A stretch of DNA of 64,000 nt from Pelobium manganitolerans (GTDB taxonomy: Bacteria; Bacteroidota; Bacteroidia; Sphingobacteriales; Sphingobacteriaceae), in NCBI RefSeq assembly GCF_003609575.1, contig NZ_MBTA01000005.1, positions 100,918 through 164,917 of the forward strand. The letters are read 5' to 3'. The notes under the pieces were generated by a model. The model was not told the origin of the DNA and ran no database searches. It saw only the letters and a program-made list of their open reading frames with translations. The translations under genes were made by a program, and so were the position numbers. Within the stretch, counting starts at the first letter, position 1, and each line of letters begins with the position of its first letter. This document shows positions 1-9,234 of the stretch, one piece after another.

Positions 1-2177
1 GGCGAGGCATTGCTAATCATGTACCAACGGGTAGCATCAGCACCGTACTGCTCGATAGTTTCAAACGGATCAATAGCATTTCCCAAGCGTTTAGACATTT
101 TATTGCCGTTTTTATCCAGCACCAAACCGTTAGAAATCACGTTTTTAAACGCAACCGCGTTATTGTGGTTTTTCTCATTTACGGTGTGTATTTCTTCACT
201 GCTTTCATCTAACAGTGTAGCTAAGGTATGCAAAGTAAAAAACCAGCCGCGGGTTTGGTCCACACCTTCCGCAATAAAATCTGCGGGGTAGGCTGCTTCA
301 AATTCTTCTTTATTTTCAAAAGGATAATGCCATTGCGCATAAGGCATGGCGCCGCTATCAAACCAAACATCAATCAAATCCAGCTCGCGGTACATTTTTT
401 TGCCTTTCGGCGATAGCAAAACAACATCATCCACATAAGGGCGGTGCAAATCAAAATCGCCGCTGCCTAAGGTTTGTAAATAGCTGTTGTTTTTTAAGGT
501 TTCATCGGCGCTAAGCTCTTTGCTGTCAATAGACTTTAACAGCTCGGCCTTTAGCTCGGCAATAGAACCGACGCAAATTTCTTCTGCACCGTCCTCTGTA
601 CGCCAAATTGGCAAAGGCGTGCCCCAATAACGCGAGCGTGATAGGTTCCAGTCTACCAAATTCTCCAACCAGTTGCCAAAACGCCCGCTTCCGGTGCTTT
701 CGGGTTTCCAGTTAATGGTTTTATTGCGTTCGGCAAGTTTATCTTTTACGGCAGTGGTTTTTACAAACCAACTATCTAGTGGATAGTATAAAACCGGTTT
801 GTCGGTACGCCAGCAGTGCGGATAGCTGTGCTCGTATTTTTTTACGTCAAAGGCCTTGTTTTCCTCTTTCAGTTTAATGGCAATCAAAACGTCGGTCGGC
901 TTAAAATCGGCGGCGTTGCGTTCTTCATCGCTGTAATATTCTTCTTTCACGTAACGGCCTGCAAAGTCGCTCACCTCATCTACAAATTTACCTTGCTTGT
1001 TTACCAGCGGATGCTCGTTGCCATTTTCATCTTTTACCAAAACAGAAGGTACACCGGCTTCGCGTGCCGCCCTAAAGTCGTCCGCACCAAAAACAGAAGC
1101 AATGTGCACAATACCGGTACCGTCTTCGGTGGTCACAAAATCGCCCGCGATTACGCGGAAAGCGTTTTTCTCTAAATCCTCATTGCTTACGTATGGCAAC
1201 AACTGCTCGTAACGCAGGCCTAACAAATCAACGCCTTTAAATTCCGCCGCAATTTCCCACGGAATCAGCTTATCGCCTGCTTTATAATCTTGGAAAGAGG
1301 CATCTTTTGCATCTGTCTTAAAATGTTTGCCTACCAAATCTTTAGCTAAAACCACGCTGGTTGGCAAATGCGTATAAGGGTTAAAAGTGCGTATTTTTAC
1401 GTAATCGATATTTTCGCCAACCGCCAACGCACAGTTTGATGGCAAAGTCCAAGGAGTGGTTGTCCATGCTAAAATGCAGGTAAACTCGTCCTCGGTCTCA
1501 AACAAAACATCCGTTAAAGGATGAACCTGATGGTTTTTAACCCTAAACTGCGCAACAATGGAAGTGTCTTTTACATCGCGGTAGGTGCCGGGTTGGTTCA
1601 GCTCGTGCGAACTTAGGCCGGTGCCTGCTGCTGGCGAGTAAGGTTGCACGGTATATCCTTTATATAAAAAGCCTTTTTGGTGCAGCTGTTTTAAAATCCA
1701 CCAAAGTGACTCAATGTATTCGTTTTTGTAAGTAATATACGGGTCGCCCAAATCAACCCAGTAACCCATTTTTTCGGTCAAATCGTTCCAAACGTCGGTA
1801 TAACGCATTACCTCTTTACGGCAGGCGTCGTTATATTCTTTTACCGAAATCTTTTTGCCGATGTCTTCTTTAGTGATGCCCAAAGATTTTTCTACGGCCA
1901 GCTCAATAGGTAAACCGTGGGTGTCCCAACCGCCTTTTCGCTTTACCTGGAAGCCTTTTAAAGTTTTATATCGACAAAAAATATCTTTGATAGAACGCGC
2001 CATCACGTGGTGGATGCCGGGCATTCCGTTGGCCGATGGTGGCCCTTCATAAAAAGTATAAGGTTTAGATGCCGGCCGGTTTTGGATGCTTTTCTCGAAA
2101 ATCTGCTGATTTTTCCAATCTTCTAAAACTTCTTTTCCTACCTGCGATAAATTTAACTGCTTATATTCTTTGTACAT
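1..2177 (-). CDS. ileS: isoleucyl-tRNA synthetase, 5' part (runs off the left edge)
   Basis: Class I aminoacyl-tRNA synthetase that charges tRNA-Ile in the cytoplasm. The minus strand reads from an ATG at 2177 to the window edge, about 725 codons with no stop. Visible marks are the N-terminal PPSANGMPGIHHVMAR segment, which holds the HIGH-like motif (GIHH), the WTTTPW editing-domain segment, the GVDQTRGWFFTLH segment, and the KMSKR signature encoded at 87-101. The family is about 1,050-1,150 residues in Bacteroidota, so the anticodon-binding C-terminus lies outside. The gene diverges from the small membrane protein gene at 2385. Identification is firm; only the 3' third is missing because of the window edge. 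Confidence 0.97.
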   Translation of the reverse strand, partial: MYKEYKQLNLSQVGKEVLEDWKNQQIFEKSIQNRPASKPYTFYEGPPSANGMPGIHHVMARSIKDIFCRYKTLKGFQVKRKGGWDTHGLPIELAVEKSLGITKEDIGKKISVKEYNDACRKEVMRYTDVWNDLTEKMGYWVDLGDPYITYKNEYIESLWWILKQLHQKGFLYKGYTVQPYSPAAGTGLSSHELNQPGTYRDVKDTSIVAQFRVKNHQVHPLTDVLFETEDEFTCILAWTTTPWTLPSNCALAVGENIDYVKIRTFNPYTHLPTSVVLAKDLVGKHFKTDAKDASFQDYKAGDKLIPWEIAAEFKGVDLLGLRYEQLLPYVSNEDLEKNAFRVIAGDFVTTEDGTGIVHIASVFGADDFRAAREAGVPSVLVKDENGNEHPLVNKQGKFVDEVSDFAGRYVKEEYYSDEERNAADFKPTDVLIAIKLKEENKAFDVKKYEHSYPHCWRTDKPVLYYPLDSWFVKTTAVKDKLAERNKTINWKPESTGSGRFGNWLENLVDWNLSRSRYWGTPLPIWRTEDGAEEICVGSIAELKAELLKSIDSKELSADETLKNNSYLQTLGSGDFDLHRPYVDDVVLLSPKGKKMYRELDLIDVWFDSGAMPYAQWHYPFENKEEFEAAYPADFIAEGVDQTRGWFFTLHTLATLLDESSEEIHTVNEKNHNNAVAFKNVISNGLVLDKNGNKMSKRLGNAIDPFETIEQYGADATRWYMISNAS

Positions 2178-2350
2178 CGTGCGCTTCCTCAAAAATTTAA
2201 AGGTTGCAAATTTACAAATTCGTTTGGGAAATTGGATATGCTTAAACAGCAGTGTATTAAATTTAAAACAGCGAGATGATAGTATCGCGGAGTTTTTTAG
2301 CGCTTAATGGTGTTGTTAAGGCGAAAAACAGGCAAATGGATTGTTGGACA

Positions 2351-2378
2351 TATATTTGTATATCATGTAGCAAGGAGG
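2351..2378 (+). promoter_or_regulatory. -7 element and strong Shine-Dalgarno ahead of the 67-residue membrane protein
   Basis: TATATTTG at 2351-2358 fits the Bacteroidota -7 consensus TAnnTTTG. I see no clear -33 TTG at the expected 17-23 bp distance, so the promoter is a weak call. AAGGAGG at 2372-2378 lies 6 nt before the ATG at 2385. A full Shine-Dalgarno is uncommon in this phylum and decides the start, in preference to the in-frame ATG at 2307. Confidence 0.5.
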
Positions 2379-2384
2379 TTTGTT

Positions 2385-2588
2385 ATGGAAATGCTTAGAA
2401 GGTCTATCCCTTTATTTAAAATTGGCTTAATTGTGCTGCTTGCCGGTGGGGCGCTTTATTTTTACAGCGAAATATATGGCAGATATATTTTAGGTATAGG
2501 TATGATGTTGATTTCGGTTGCCTTGGTGTTTTACATTTTGTTTATGTTTAAGCGCTACGGCGAAAAAACCCGTGCTAAAATTGAATAA
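2385..2588 (+). CDS. small two-helix membrane protein, function unknown
   Basis: I do not recognise a family. The 67-residue product starts MEMLRRSIPLFK and has two hydrophobic stretches, about residues 12-29 and 36-55, separated by a short polar Tyr/Gly-rich turn (YSEIYGRY). It ends in a basic tail (KRYGEKTRAKIE), which by the positive-inside rule would face the cytoplasm. The start at 2385 is preferred over an in-frame ATG at 2307 because AAGGAGG sits just upstream. It is 46 bp before the porZ-like gene on the same strand and could be co-transcribed with it. No function is assigned. Confidence 0.65.
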   Translation: MEMLRRSIPLFKIGLIVLLAGGALYFYSEIYGRYILGIGMMLISVALVFYILFMFKRYGEKTRAKIE

Positions 2589-2634
2589 ACGTTCACGCAG
2601 CTTGTGACGAAAAACGTATTTTAGAAGCTTTCTG

Positions 2635-4860
2635 ATGAGAAGGCTTTTTTTATTTGTATGCTTTTGTTTTTATGGATTAACCGCTTTAGCGCAACAAGTA
2701 GGTTTGGGTCAATGGCGCGTCCATTTGCCTTACCAAAACGCCTTGTCGCTGGCCGTTTCGGCTGATGCGCTACTTTGTGCTACAAGCGGCGGACCGTTTA
2801 AAGTTGAGGCTAACGAGCTTAGCCGCTTAAGCACCATTGATGGCTTGGCCAGTAACCGCAGCAAATTGGTAGCTTTTGATGTGCTAAGCCAGCAGTTCAT
2901 GCTGGTTTATGAGGATGCAAACATCGATTTAATTGCGGGCAACAAAGTATTCCACCTTCCAGAGATTTACACCAAAGCAGAACTCGGCAATAAAAAAATT
3001 AACGCCGTTTTGATGCATCAGGGACTTGCCTATCTTTCTTGCGGATTTGGAATTGTGGTTTACGACCTGCGTAAGCGCGAGGTAAAAGACACCTACTATT
3101 TGGGCAGCAACGGAGCTACAGAAGTTTTTGAATTGGCCATTATAGATGAGCTTATTTACGCGAACACAAATGCCGGGTTTCTAAAAGCTAATTTATCCTC
3201 AAATTTGGCCGATGCCACTGTTTGGCAACAAATTAATACGCCAGGTTCCATTGTTTCTATGTGCGCTTTTAAGGAGAGCTTGTATGCGCTGTTTTCCGAC
3301 GGAATTTACCGCTTGCAACAAAACACATGGCAATTGAGCGCTATTTTTAGCACAAACGTTTTTAAGCTTAAAGCAGATGCCGAACGATTATTGGCCATCG
3401 CTCCGTTTAGGGTGATTTCTTATAACGCGCAGGAAGAGATTATCAAACGCTACAATCCGGCAAACGTGAGCGCCATTAATGATGCTTTGCTTAACAAGCA
3501 GGGCGAAATGTTTGTTGCCGATGCAGCGCAGGGCTTGTTACACATCAGCGAAAGCGCTATCATAAACCAATATTTACCCAACGGTCCAAACACCGAGAAA
3601 GTAAAAGAACTCCGTTTTGACAATGGCAAACTGGTATTAGCTCCTGGCGGAATTACAGAAATTTACGCTCCGGCTTATTTTAATGATGGATTTTCTGTTT
3701 TTGAAGAAGGCTTTTGGCGCAGCACAAACGGTAGAAACAATCCTAGCTTTTCTGCTATCCGCGATGTGGTAAGCAGTGCATATGATAAAAATACCGGCAC
3801 TTTATACTTGGCCTCTTATGTTAACGGACTGCTGGCGATAAATAAAGATGGGCAATTGCAAATTTACAACCAAAGCAATAGCACTTTGCAAACCACCGTA
3901 GGCGACGCCAGCAACATCCGCGTTAACGGTTTGGCTTTTGACAGCCAGGGCAATTTATGGATTAGTCAGTATGGCGTTTCCAAACCTTTATCCGTAAAAA
4001 AAACCGACGGCACTTGGCAGGCATTTGATTTTTCCGAAATCTTAGCCAACCCAGTGGCCTTGGTAACGGGTTTATTGGCAGATGCCGAAGACAATAAATG
4101 GTTAATGTTGCGCGATGAAGGTTTGTTGCTTTTTAACGGTTCGCTCAGCAAAAAAATAGGCTTTGGCCAAAACGGCGCTTTACCCGGAACAAATGTAAAA
4201 GCGCTAGCTTTAGATAAAAACGGTGCCGTTTGGATAGGCACAAACAAGGGGGTGGCCGTCGCTTATGAGCCATCGCAATTGTTTAATGGTGCAAGTTTAG
4301 AAATTCCTAATCTGCTAGAAAGCGGTTATTTAAAACCCTTGCTGGCTAACCAAAGCGTAAACTGTATTGCAGTGGATGGCACCAACCGCAAGTGGATGGG
4401 CACTAACAACGGTGTTTGGCTTTTTAATGAAGACGGTACCAAGCAACTACAGCACTTTAATAAGAAAAACAGTCCGCTTTTAAGTGACGCGGTAAACAGC
4501 ATAGCTATTGACGGCAACACTGGAGAAGTATTTTTTGGAACGGCAAACGGCACTATTTCTTACCGCGGCGATGCAACAGATGCGGTGGCTAAGATGGAGA
4601 AAGTGGTGGTTTTCCCAAATCCGGTAAGGCCGGGTTATAAAGGCAACATCGGTATTAAGGGATTGGTAGATGGCGCTACTGTAAAAATTACCGACATTAC
4701 TGGAACCTTGGTTTATGAAACGCGCGCACAAGGCGGGCAAGCGGTTTGGAACGGCAAAAACTTTAGTAACCAGGAAGCGTCTTCTGGCGTTTATTTGGTA
4801 TTGGTAATCAACAAAGACGGTAGCGATACCGCCGTGGCGAAAATTTTGATGGTGAGATAA
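2635..4860 (+). CDS. porZ: PorZ-like type IX secretion protein (beta-propeller plus T9SS C-terminal domain)
   Basis: A 741-residue secreted protein. Residues 1-20 are a signal peptide ending ALA-QQ. A long beta-propeller region follows, with repeats such as DSQGNLWISQYG, DKNGAVWIGTNKG and DGTNRKWMGTNNG that resemble two-component regulator propeller blades. The last ~85 residues (VVVFPNPVRPG ... SGVYLVLVINKDG) form a type A sorting domain. PorZ in Porphyromonas is part of the surface attachment complex that couples cargo sorting to A-LPS anchoring; whether this organism uses the same anchor is not shown. The neighbouring recO gene, 2 nt downstream, matches an arrangement I recall from other Bacteroidota. 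A generic propeller protein cannot be excluded. Confidence 0.8.
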   Translation: MRRLFLFVCFCFYGLTALAQQVGLGQWRVHLPYQNALSLAVSADALLCATSGGPFKVEANELSRLSTIDGLASNRSKLVAFDVLSQQFMLVYEDANIDLIAGNKVFHLPEIYTKAELGNKKINAVLMHQGLAYLSCGFGIVVYDLRKREVKDTYYLGSNGATEVFELAIIDELIYANTNAGFLKANLSSNLADATVWQQINTPGSIVSMCAFKESLYALFSDGIYRLQQNTWQLSAIFSTNVFKLKADAERLLAIAPFRVISYNAQEEIIKRYNPANVSAINDALLNKQGEMFVADAAQGLLHISESAIINQYLPNGPNTEKVKELRFDNGKLVLAPGGITEIYAPAYFNDGFSVFEEGFWRSTNGRNNPSFSAIRDVVSSAYDKNTGTLYLASYVNGLLAINKDGQLQIYNQSNSTLQTTVGDASNIRVNGLAFDSQGNLWISQYGVSKPLSVKKTDGTWQAFDFSEILANPVALVTGLLADAEDNKWLMLRDEGLLLFNGSLSKKIGFGQNGALPGTNVKALALDKNGAVWIGTNKGVAVAYEPSQLFNGASLEIPNLLESGYLKPLLANQSVNCIAVDGTNRKWMGTNNGVWLFNEDGTKQLQHFNKKNSPLLSDAVNSIAIDGNTGEVFFGTANGTISYRGDATDAVAKMEKVVVFPNPVRPGYKGNIGIKGLVDGATVKITDITGTLVYETRAQGGQAVWNGKNFSNQEASSGVYLVLVINKDGSDTAVAKILMVR

Positions 4861-4861
4861 G

Positions 4862-5587
4862 ATGCTTTTTAAAACCCGTGGTATTGTTTTGAAAGTGACG
4901 GATTTTGCCGAGAGCAGCGTGGTGGCAAAAATTTATACCGAAAAGTTCGGCTTGCAAACCTACCTTATTAATGGGGTAAAAAAGCCCAAAGCTAAAATCC
5001 ACTTAAACATGCTGCAACCGCTGCATTTGCTCGAGCTGGTGGTGTATCACAAACCAAACGGCAATATGCAACGCATTAAAGATGCCCGCACTTTTCCGCT
5101 TTTGTTACACATTCCTTATGATATTGTGAAAAGCAGCATCGCCATTTTTTTAAATGAGATGATTTACAAGTCCATTAAACAACAGCACGAGGATGAAGTG
5201 ATGTTTGAGTTTATTGCTAAAGGGGTAGAGTTGCTGGACCAAAGTGCAGAAGGAGTAAGCAACTTCCACTTGCTGTTTTTAGCACGCTTAACGCGGTTTT
5301 TGGGCTTTTACCCAGATTTATCCGCTTCGGACAGAGGCCGTTTTTTTGATTTGAAAGACGGGGTTTTTGTGCAACACCAACCGCCACACGTTTATTTTGT
5401 AGAAACCGATTTTAAAGAAGCTTGGTTGCAACTTTTTGAAAGCCGGATTGATGATTTTGCTGTGTTAAAACTGAATAATCATGCCCGGAAAACCTTATTG
5501 GCAAAGTTGATTGATTTTTACAGCTTCCACATCGAAGATTTTGGCGCGGTGAAATCACACGAGATTTTAGAGGAAGTTTTATCTTAA
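4862..5587 (+). CDS. recO: DNA repair protein RecO
   Basis: RecO acts with RecF and RecR in loading RecA onto SSB-coated single-stranded gaps. The 241-residue product has the N-terminal OB-fold start (MLFKTRGIVLKVTDFAESS) and the Ile/Leu-rich helical domain of the family, and its length is normal (230-250). The four-Cys zinc finger of some RecO proteins is not present, as in many Bacteroidota copies. The start is one base after the stop of the porZ-like gene, so translation is probably coupled. The tandem repeat block begins about 60 bp after the stop. Confidence 0.93.
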   Translation: MLFKTRGIVLKVTDFAESSVVAKIYTEKFGLQTYLINGVKKPKAKIHLNMLQPLHLLELVVYHKPNGNMQRIKDARTFPLLLHIPYDIVKSSIAIFLNEMIYKSIKQQHEDEVMFEFIAKGVELLDQSAEGVSNFHLLFLARLTRFLGFYPDLSASDRGRFFDLKDGVFVQHQPPHVYFVETDFKEAWLQLFESRIDDFAVLKLNNHARKTLLAKLIDFYSFHIEDFGAVKSHEILEEVLS

Positions 5588-5651
5588 ATGACCTGCTTCG
5601 CACTCACCGCGTCCCCGTTATTCCTCATTTTTTTCCATCATTTTTCATAGC

Positions 5652-6139
5652 GAATCACCACCATCAGCTTTCGATAAATAGAATTAATAGCATCGGGCTT
5701 TTACCTCGGCCTTTTTTCCGCAAATCACCGCCATCGGCTAATTAATAGCATTGGGCTTTAGCCCGATGTATAATAGTGTACAATAGGGCTTTAGCCGAAT
5801 TTTTTTAAGATTTCGGCTAAAGCCGCCGATATAAATGCCTTATAAAAACGGGCTAAAGCCCGTTCCTATTGAGGTCGTCGCTGGAACTCGGGCTATTGAA
5901 TCACCACCATCAGCTTTCGATAAATAAATTAATAGCATCGGGCTTTTACCCCGGCTTTTTTACCGCAAATCACCGCCATCGGCTAATTAATAGCATCGGG
6001 CTTTAGCCCGATGTATAATAGTGTACAATAGGGCTTTAGCCGAATTTTTTAAGGTTTCGGCTAAAGCCGTCTATATAATGCTTATAAAAACGGGCTAAAG
6101 CCCGTTCCTATTGAGGTCTTCACCGGAACTCGGGCTGTT
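5652..6139. repeat. tandem duplication of a ~245-bp palindrome-rich repeat
   Basis: Copy A is 5652-5897 and copy B 5898-6139. Both begin GAATCACCACCATCAGCTTTC and end CGGAACTCGGGCT(A/G)TT, with a handful of mismatches and small indels. Each copy contains several imperfect palindromes built on GGGCTTTAGCCC / GGCTAAAGCC, including a long hairpin of GGCTTTAGCCGAA with TTCGGCTAAAGCC around an AT-rich loop. This looks like a REP-type intergenic repeat. Copy B supplies the last codons and the stop of the acyltransferase gene. The 5588-5651 stretch before copy A holds nothing recognisable. Confidence 0.85.
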
Positions 6140-7120
6140 AAATTTTCTGTTTTTCAATTTTAACAAAGGCGCTTCAATAAAACGATAGGATAGGGCACTG
6201 ATGGCGATTAAAATGGCCAATTGGATGAATAAAAGCAAAGGTTTGGGCAAATCTAAATTAGGGCGCGGAATAAAATTATGGTAAAGGTATATCCCATAGC
6301 TGATGCGCCCAATGTAAAGTACAAACGGAATTTCTAGGCAATATTTCACAGCTTTTGGCAAATCTGCTTTACAGCTAATCACCAATAAAAACGCTATCAA
6401 ATTAACGCACAACAAAAACTGGTTTAGCTGAAATTGGTAATTCAACCAAGCCAGCAACAGTACACAGGCTAAGATTGTTGCAACCCATTTAACCTTAATT
6501 TTCTCAATTTTATAGATGGCAATTAGCGATCCAAGAGCCAGGGCATCTAAAGAACCAAACAAGGTGAAATTCCACAGCTCGTACTCGGCGGGTTTAAAAA
6601 ATCGGTAAACAACCGCCAAAACGATTAAAACTATGGGCAAAGCTTTTAACCACGAGCTTCTCAAAAATAAAATCAAAAATGGCCAAAAAATATAAAACTG
6701 CTCTTCCACAGAAAGCGACCATAAATGGGATACTGCCCCTTCCCAAGCTTCTTTTACAAAAACAAAGTAGAAGTTTGAAAGGTAAAGCAAGTGCCACCAA
6801 AGCGTACCCCGAAAATCGTGTATGTTAAAGGCATAAACCACCAGCAACAGCAAAAAATAAACGGGCACAATCCGCAAAAAACGGCGGTAGTAAAACTTCT
6901 TGATGTAAAAGCCGGTAGATTGTAAACCCTTGCCCAGTTGTTTTTTGTACAATAAAAGGTTGTTGGTGATTAAATAACCGCTGAGGACGAAGAAAATGTT
7001 TACCCCTATTAAGCCTAAAGATAGCTTGCTAATGGTAGCGTTAGCGCCCAACCAATGCGAACATACCACCAACATTACGGCAAGTGCGCGTAAACTGTCA
7101 AGCGGTTTGATGTATCTCAT
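6095..7120 (-). CDS. acyltransferase family 3 (OafA/YrhL-type) membrane protein
   Basis: Integral membrane O-acyltransferase that typically acetylates a cell-surface sugar. The 341 residues start MRYIKPLDSLRALAVMLVVCSHW, with the family's R/H active-site signature (LRALAV ... SHW), followed by GVNIFFVLSGYLIT, FYYRRFLRIVPVYF and the HLWSLSVEEQFYIFWP motif. About ten hydrophobic segments are seen. No SGNH domain is fused at the C-terminus. The last residues (NSPSSGEDLNRNGL) and the TAG stop are encoded by the palindromic repeat at 5898-6139, so the natural C-terminus seems to have been replaced or extended. The substrate cannot be deduced. Confidence 0.87.
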   Translation of the reverse strand: MRYIKPLDSLRALAVMLVVCSHWLGANATISKLSLGLIGVNIFFVLSGYLITNNLLLYKKQLGKGLQSTGFYIKKFYYRRFLRIVPVYFLLLLVVYAFNIHDFRGTLWWHLLYLSNFYFVFVKEAWEGAVSHLWSLSVEEQFYIFWPFLILFLRSSWLKALPIVLIVLAVVYRFFKPAEYELWNFTLFGSLDALALGSLIAIYKIEKIKVKWVATILACVLLLAWLNYQFQLNQFLLCVNLIAFLLVISCKADLPKAVKYCLEIPFVLYIGRISYGIYLYHNFIPRPNLDLPKPLLLFIQLAILIAISALSYRFIEAPLLKLKNRKFNSPSSGEDLNRNGL

Positions 7121-7236
7121 CTGATGTTAAAGGCGAGTGGTTTAGCGTCTTCTCTAGGCGTAAATATAAAAACAGCCAGCAACTTCTTCAGAAAATTGCT
7201 TAAAAATATTTTGGATAAGGAAGTTGGATTTTTAGA

Positions 7237-9072
7237 CTAAGCTTCTTCAAAACTTTGCATAGAGATGAGCTTATGGTAAAGTCCGCCTTTTTTAACCAAA
7301 GTTTCGTGGTTGCCTGCTTCTACAATACGTCCACTTTCTAAAACCACAATTAAGTCGGCATTTTTAATGGTGCTTAAACGGTGTGCAATAACCAAAGTGG
7401 TGCGGTTTTCCATCAGATGGTCCAAAGCTTCTTGCACCAGTTTTTCCGATTCGGTGTCTAAAGCAGAAGTTGCTTCATCCAACAACATAATAGGTGGATT
7501 GCCCAATACTGCCCGCGCAATGCAAACGCGCTGTTTTTGTCCTCCAGAAAGCTTATTTCCGCGGTCGCCAATGTTGGTATGGTAGCCGTTTTCCGTTTTC
7601 ACAATAAACTCATGTGCATTGGCAATGCGTGCTGCCCGCTCTACTTCTTCCTGCGTAAAACCTTGGCGTCCAAAAACAATGTTGTTGTAAATGCTATCAT
7701 TAAAAAGAATAGATTCTTGGTTAACCACGCCCATTAAACTGCGTAACGAGCTTTGCGAAACCTCGCGGATGTCTGTTCCGTCAACATAAATTGCACCACC
7801 TTGCGGATCGGCAAAACGCGGAATTAAATCTAGCAAAGTGGATTTTCCACCGCCAGACGGACCTACCAAAGCTATCGTTTTTCCCTTTGGCAGTTCTAAA
7901 TTGATGTTTTTTAGAATTTGCTTTTCGCCATAAAAAAAGTCGACGTTTTTAAAGCTGATGCTTTGGTTCAAATCTGCCACAGTTACCGCTTTAGGTGCAT
8001 CGTTCACCAAAGATTTAGTGTCCATTAAATCCAGCACGCGCTCGCCTGCCGCCAAACCTTGGTTAATATTGCTGAAAGAATCCGAAATGGCTTTGGCCGG
8101 ACGTAGCAATTGCGAAAATGCGCCTATGTAGGTGATAAACTCGGCCGCGCTGATGCTGGCATCATTATCTAAAACCAAATTACCCCCGTATATTAAAATC
8201 CCCGCCAAGGTAAGCACCCCTAAAAATTCGGATACCGGAGAGGCCAGCTGTTGCCGTCTGGCAATGGAGCGGTTCAGTTTAGAGTAGTGCTCATTTTCCG
8301 CGTCAAACTTTCCGCGTACGTAAGGCGCAGCGTTAAATGCTTTTACAATGCGCATCCCACTAATAGCCTCATCCGCATGGCTTACCATCAAACCAAAAGA
8401 AAACTGTGCTTTTGAGGCCTTGGTACGCAATTTTTTCACAATCCGTCCAATCACTACGCCCGAAACCGGCAAAAGTAAAACCGTAAACAAGGTAAGCTTG
8501 GCCGAGATGCTGAAAAGCAAAATCATATAGCCGATGATTAGCGTGGGTTCGCGCACAATTACCTGTAAAGTGTTGGTGATACAGTACTGCACCACTTGCA
8601 CATCCGAACTTAATTTTGCCAAGATATCGCCTTTACGCTCGCTGTTAAAAAAGTTGAGATGCAAGCCTGTAACCGATTTAAACAATTGCTTGCGCAGATT
8701 AAAAAGCGTATGTATGCGCAAATTTTCCATAATCCGTTGCGAAATGTAACGGAATAAGTTGCTTAAGAAAACACATAAAACCAGCGTGACAGAAACAAAA
8801 GTGAGTGCCCCTTTTTGGCCGTGGGCTAAGGTGTATTGGTTAAAATTGTAATTGAAGAGGTTCAAAAAGTATTTAAAAGTCCAGTCAAATTTTGGCAATT
8901 CCGTTACTGCCGCACCTGCGCTTTCTTTGTCAAATAAAACCGTTAAAACAGGTATTAACATGGTAAATACCAAGGTGTTGAACAATGCGTAAAGTAGCGT
9001 GAAAACAAAATATGGTGTAGCAAATTTACCTATCGGTTTAGCAAAAGAGAGTAATCGGAAGTAGGTTTTCAT
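7237..9072 (-). CDS. ABC exporter, fused permease and ATPase (MsbA/lipid A exporter-like)
   Basis: A 611-residue half-transporter that would act as a homodimer in the inner membrane. Residues ~20-350 hold six membrane helices (type-1 exporter domain). The nucleotide-binding domain has Walker A GPSGGGKST (404-411), Q-loop VVNQESILF, signature LSGGQ (508-512), Walker B IMLLDEA (528-534) and the H-loop VIAHRLST. Family members export lipid A, lipids or peptides; MsbA-like function is the default inference for a stand-alone copy in a Gram-negative. The gene lies 116 bp upstream of the acyltransferase on the same strand, and both may concern envelope lipids or polysaccharide. Confidence 0.9.
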   Translation of the reverse strand: MKTYFRLLSFAKPIGKFATPYFVFTLLYALFNTLVFTMLIPVLTVLFDKESAGAAVTELPKFDWTFKYFLNLFNYNFNQYTLAHGQKGALTFVSVTLVLCVFLSNLFRYISQRIMENLRIHTLFNLRKQLFKSVTGLHLNFFNSERKGDILAKLSSDVQVVQYCITNTLQVIVREPTLIIGYMILLFSISAKLTLFTVLLLPVSGVVIGRIVKKLRTKASKAQFSFGLMVSHADEAISGMRIVKAFNAAPYVRGKFDAENEHYSKLNRSIARRQQLASPVSEFLGVLTLAGILIYGGNLVLDNDASISAAEFITYIGAFSQLLRPAKAISDSFSNINQGLAAGERVLDLMDTKSLVNDAPKAVTVADLNQSISFKNVDFFYGEKQILKNINLELPKGKTIALVGPSGGGKSTLLDLIPRFADPQGGAIYVDGTDIREVSQSSLRSLMGVVNQESILFNDSIYNNIVFGRQGFTQEEVERAARIANAHEFIVKTENGYHTNIGDRGNKLSGGQKQRVCIARAVLGNPPIMLLDEATSALDTESEKLVQEALDHLMENRTTLVIAHRLSTIKNADLIVVLESGRIVEAGNHETLVKKGGLYHKLISMQSFEEA

Positions 9073-9187
9073 ACTTTAAATAATTGGCAAATGTACCGAT
9101 TTATATTTTTTTAGATGCGCCGTGCATCCGGTGCTTGCAATGTTGGCGCTTTTATGACAAAATTACTTCGCTTGGCGCCGATTTTTT

Positions 9188-9195
9188 TATCTTTG
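9188..9195 (+). promoter_or_regulatory. candidate -7 element for trhO
   Basis: TATCTTTG fits the TAnnTTTG consensus, 40 bp before the trhO start. The nearest TTG upstream (9172-9174) is only 13 bp away, short of the usual 17-23, so only half of the promoter is supported. Confidence 0.4.
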
Positions 9196-9234
9196 CAGCT
9201 CATTTAACACTGTTTACAGCAGTATCAATGAATT

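Noticed and set aside
816..1175. Plus-strand open frames in the first 2 kb
   Set aside because: They are shadows of ileS on the minus strand.
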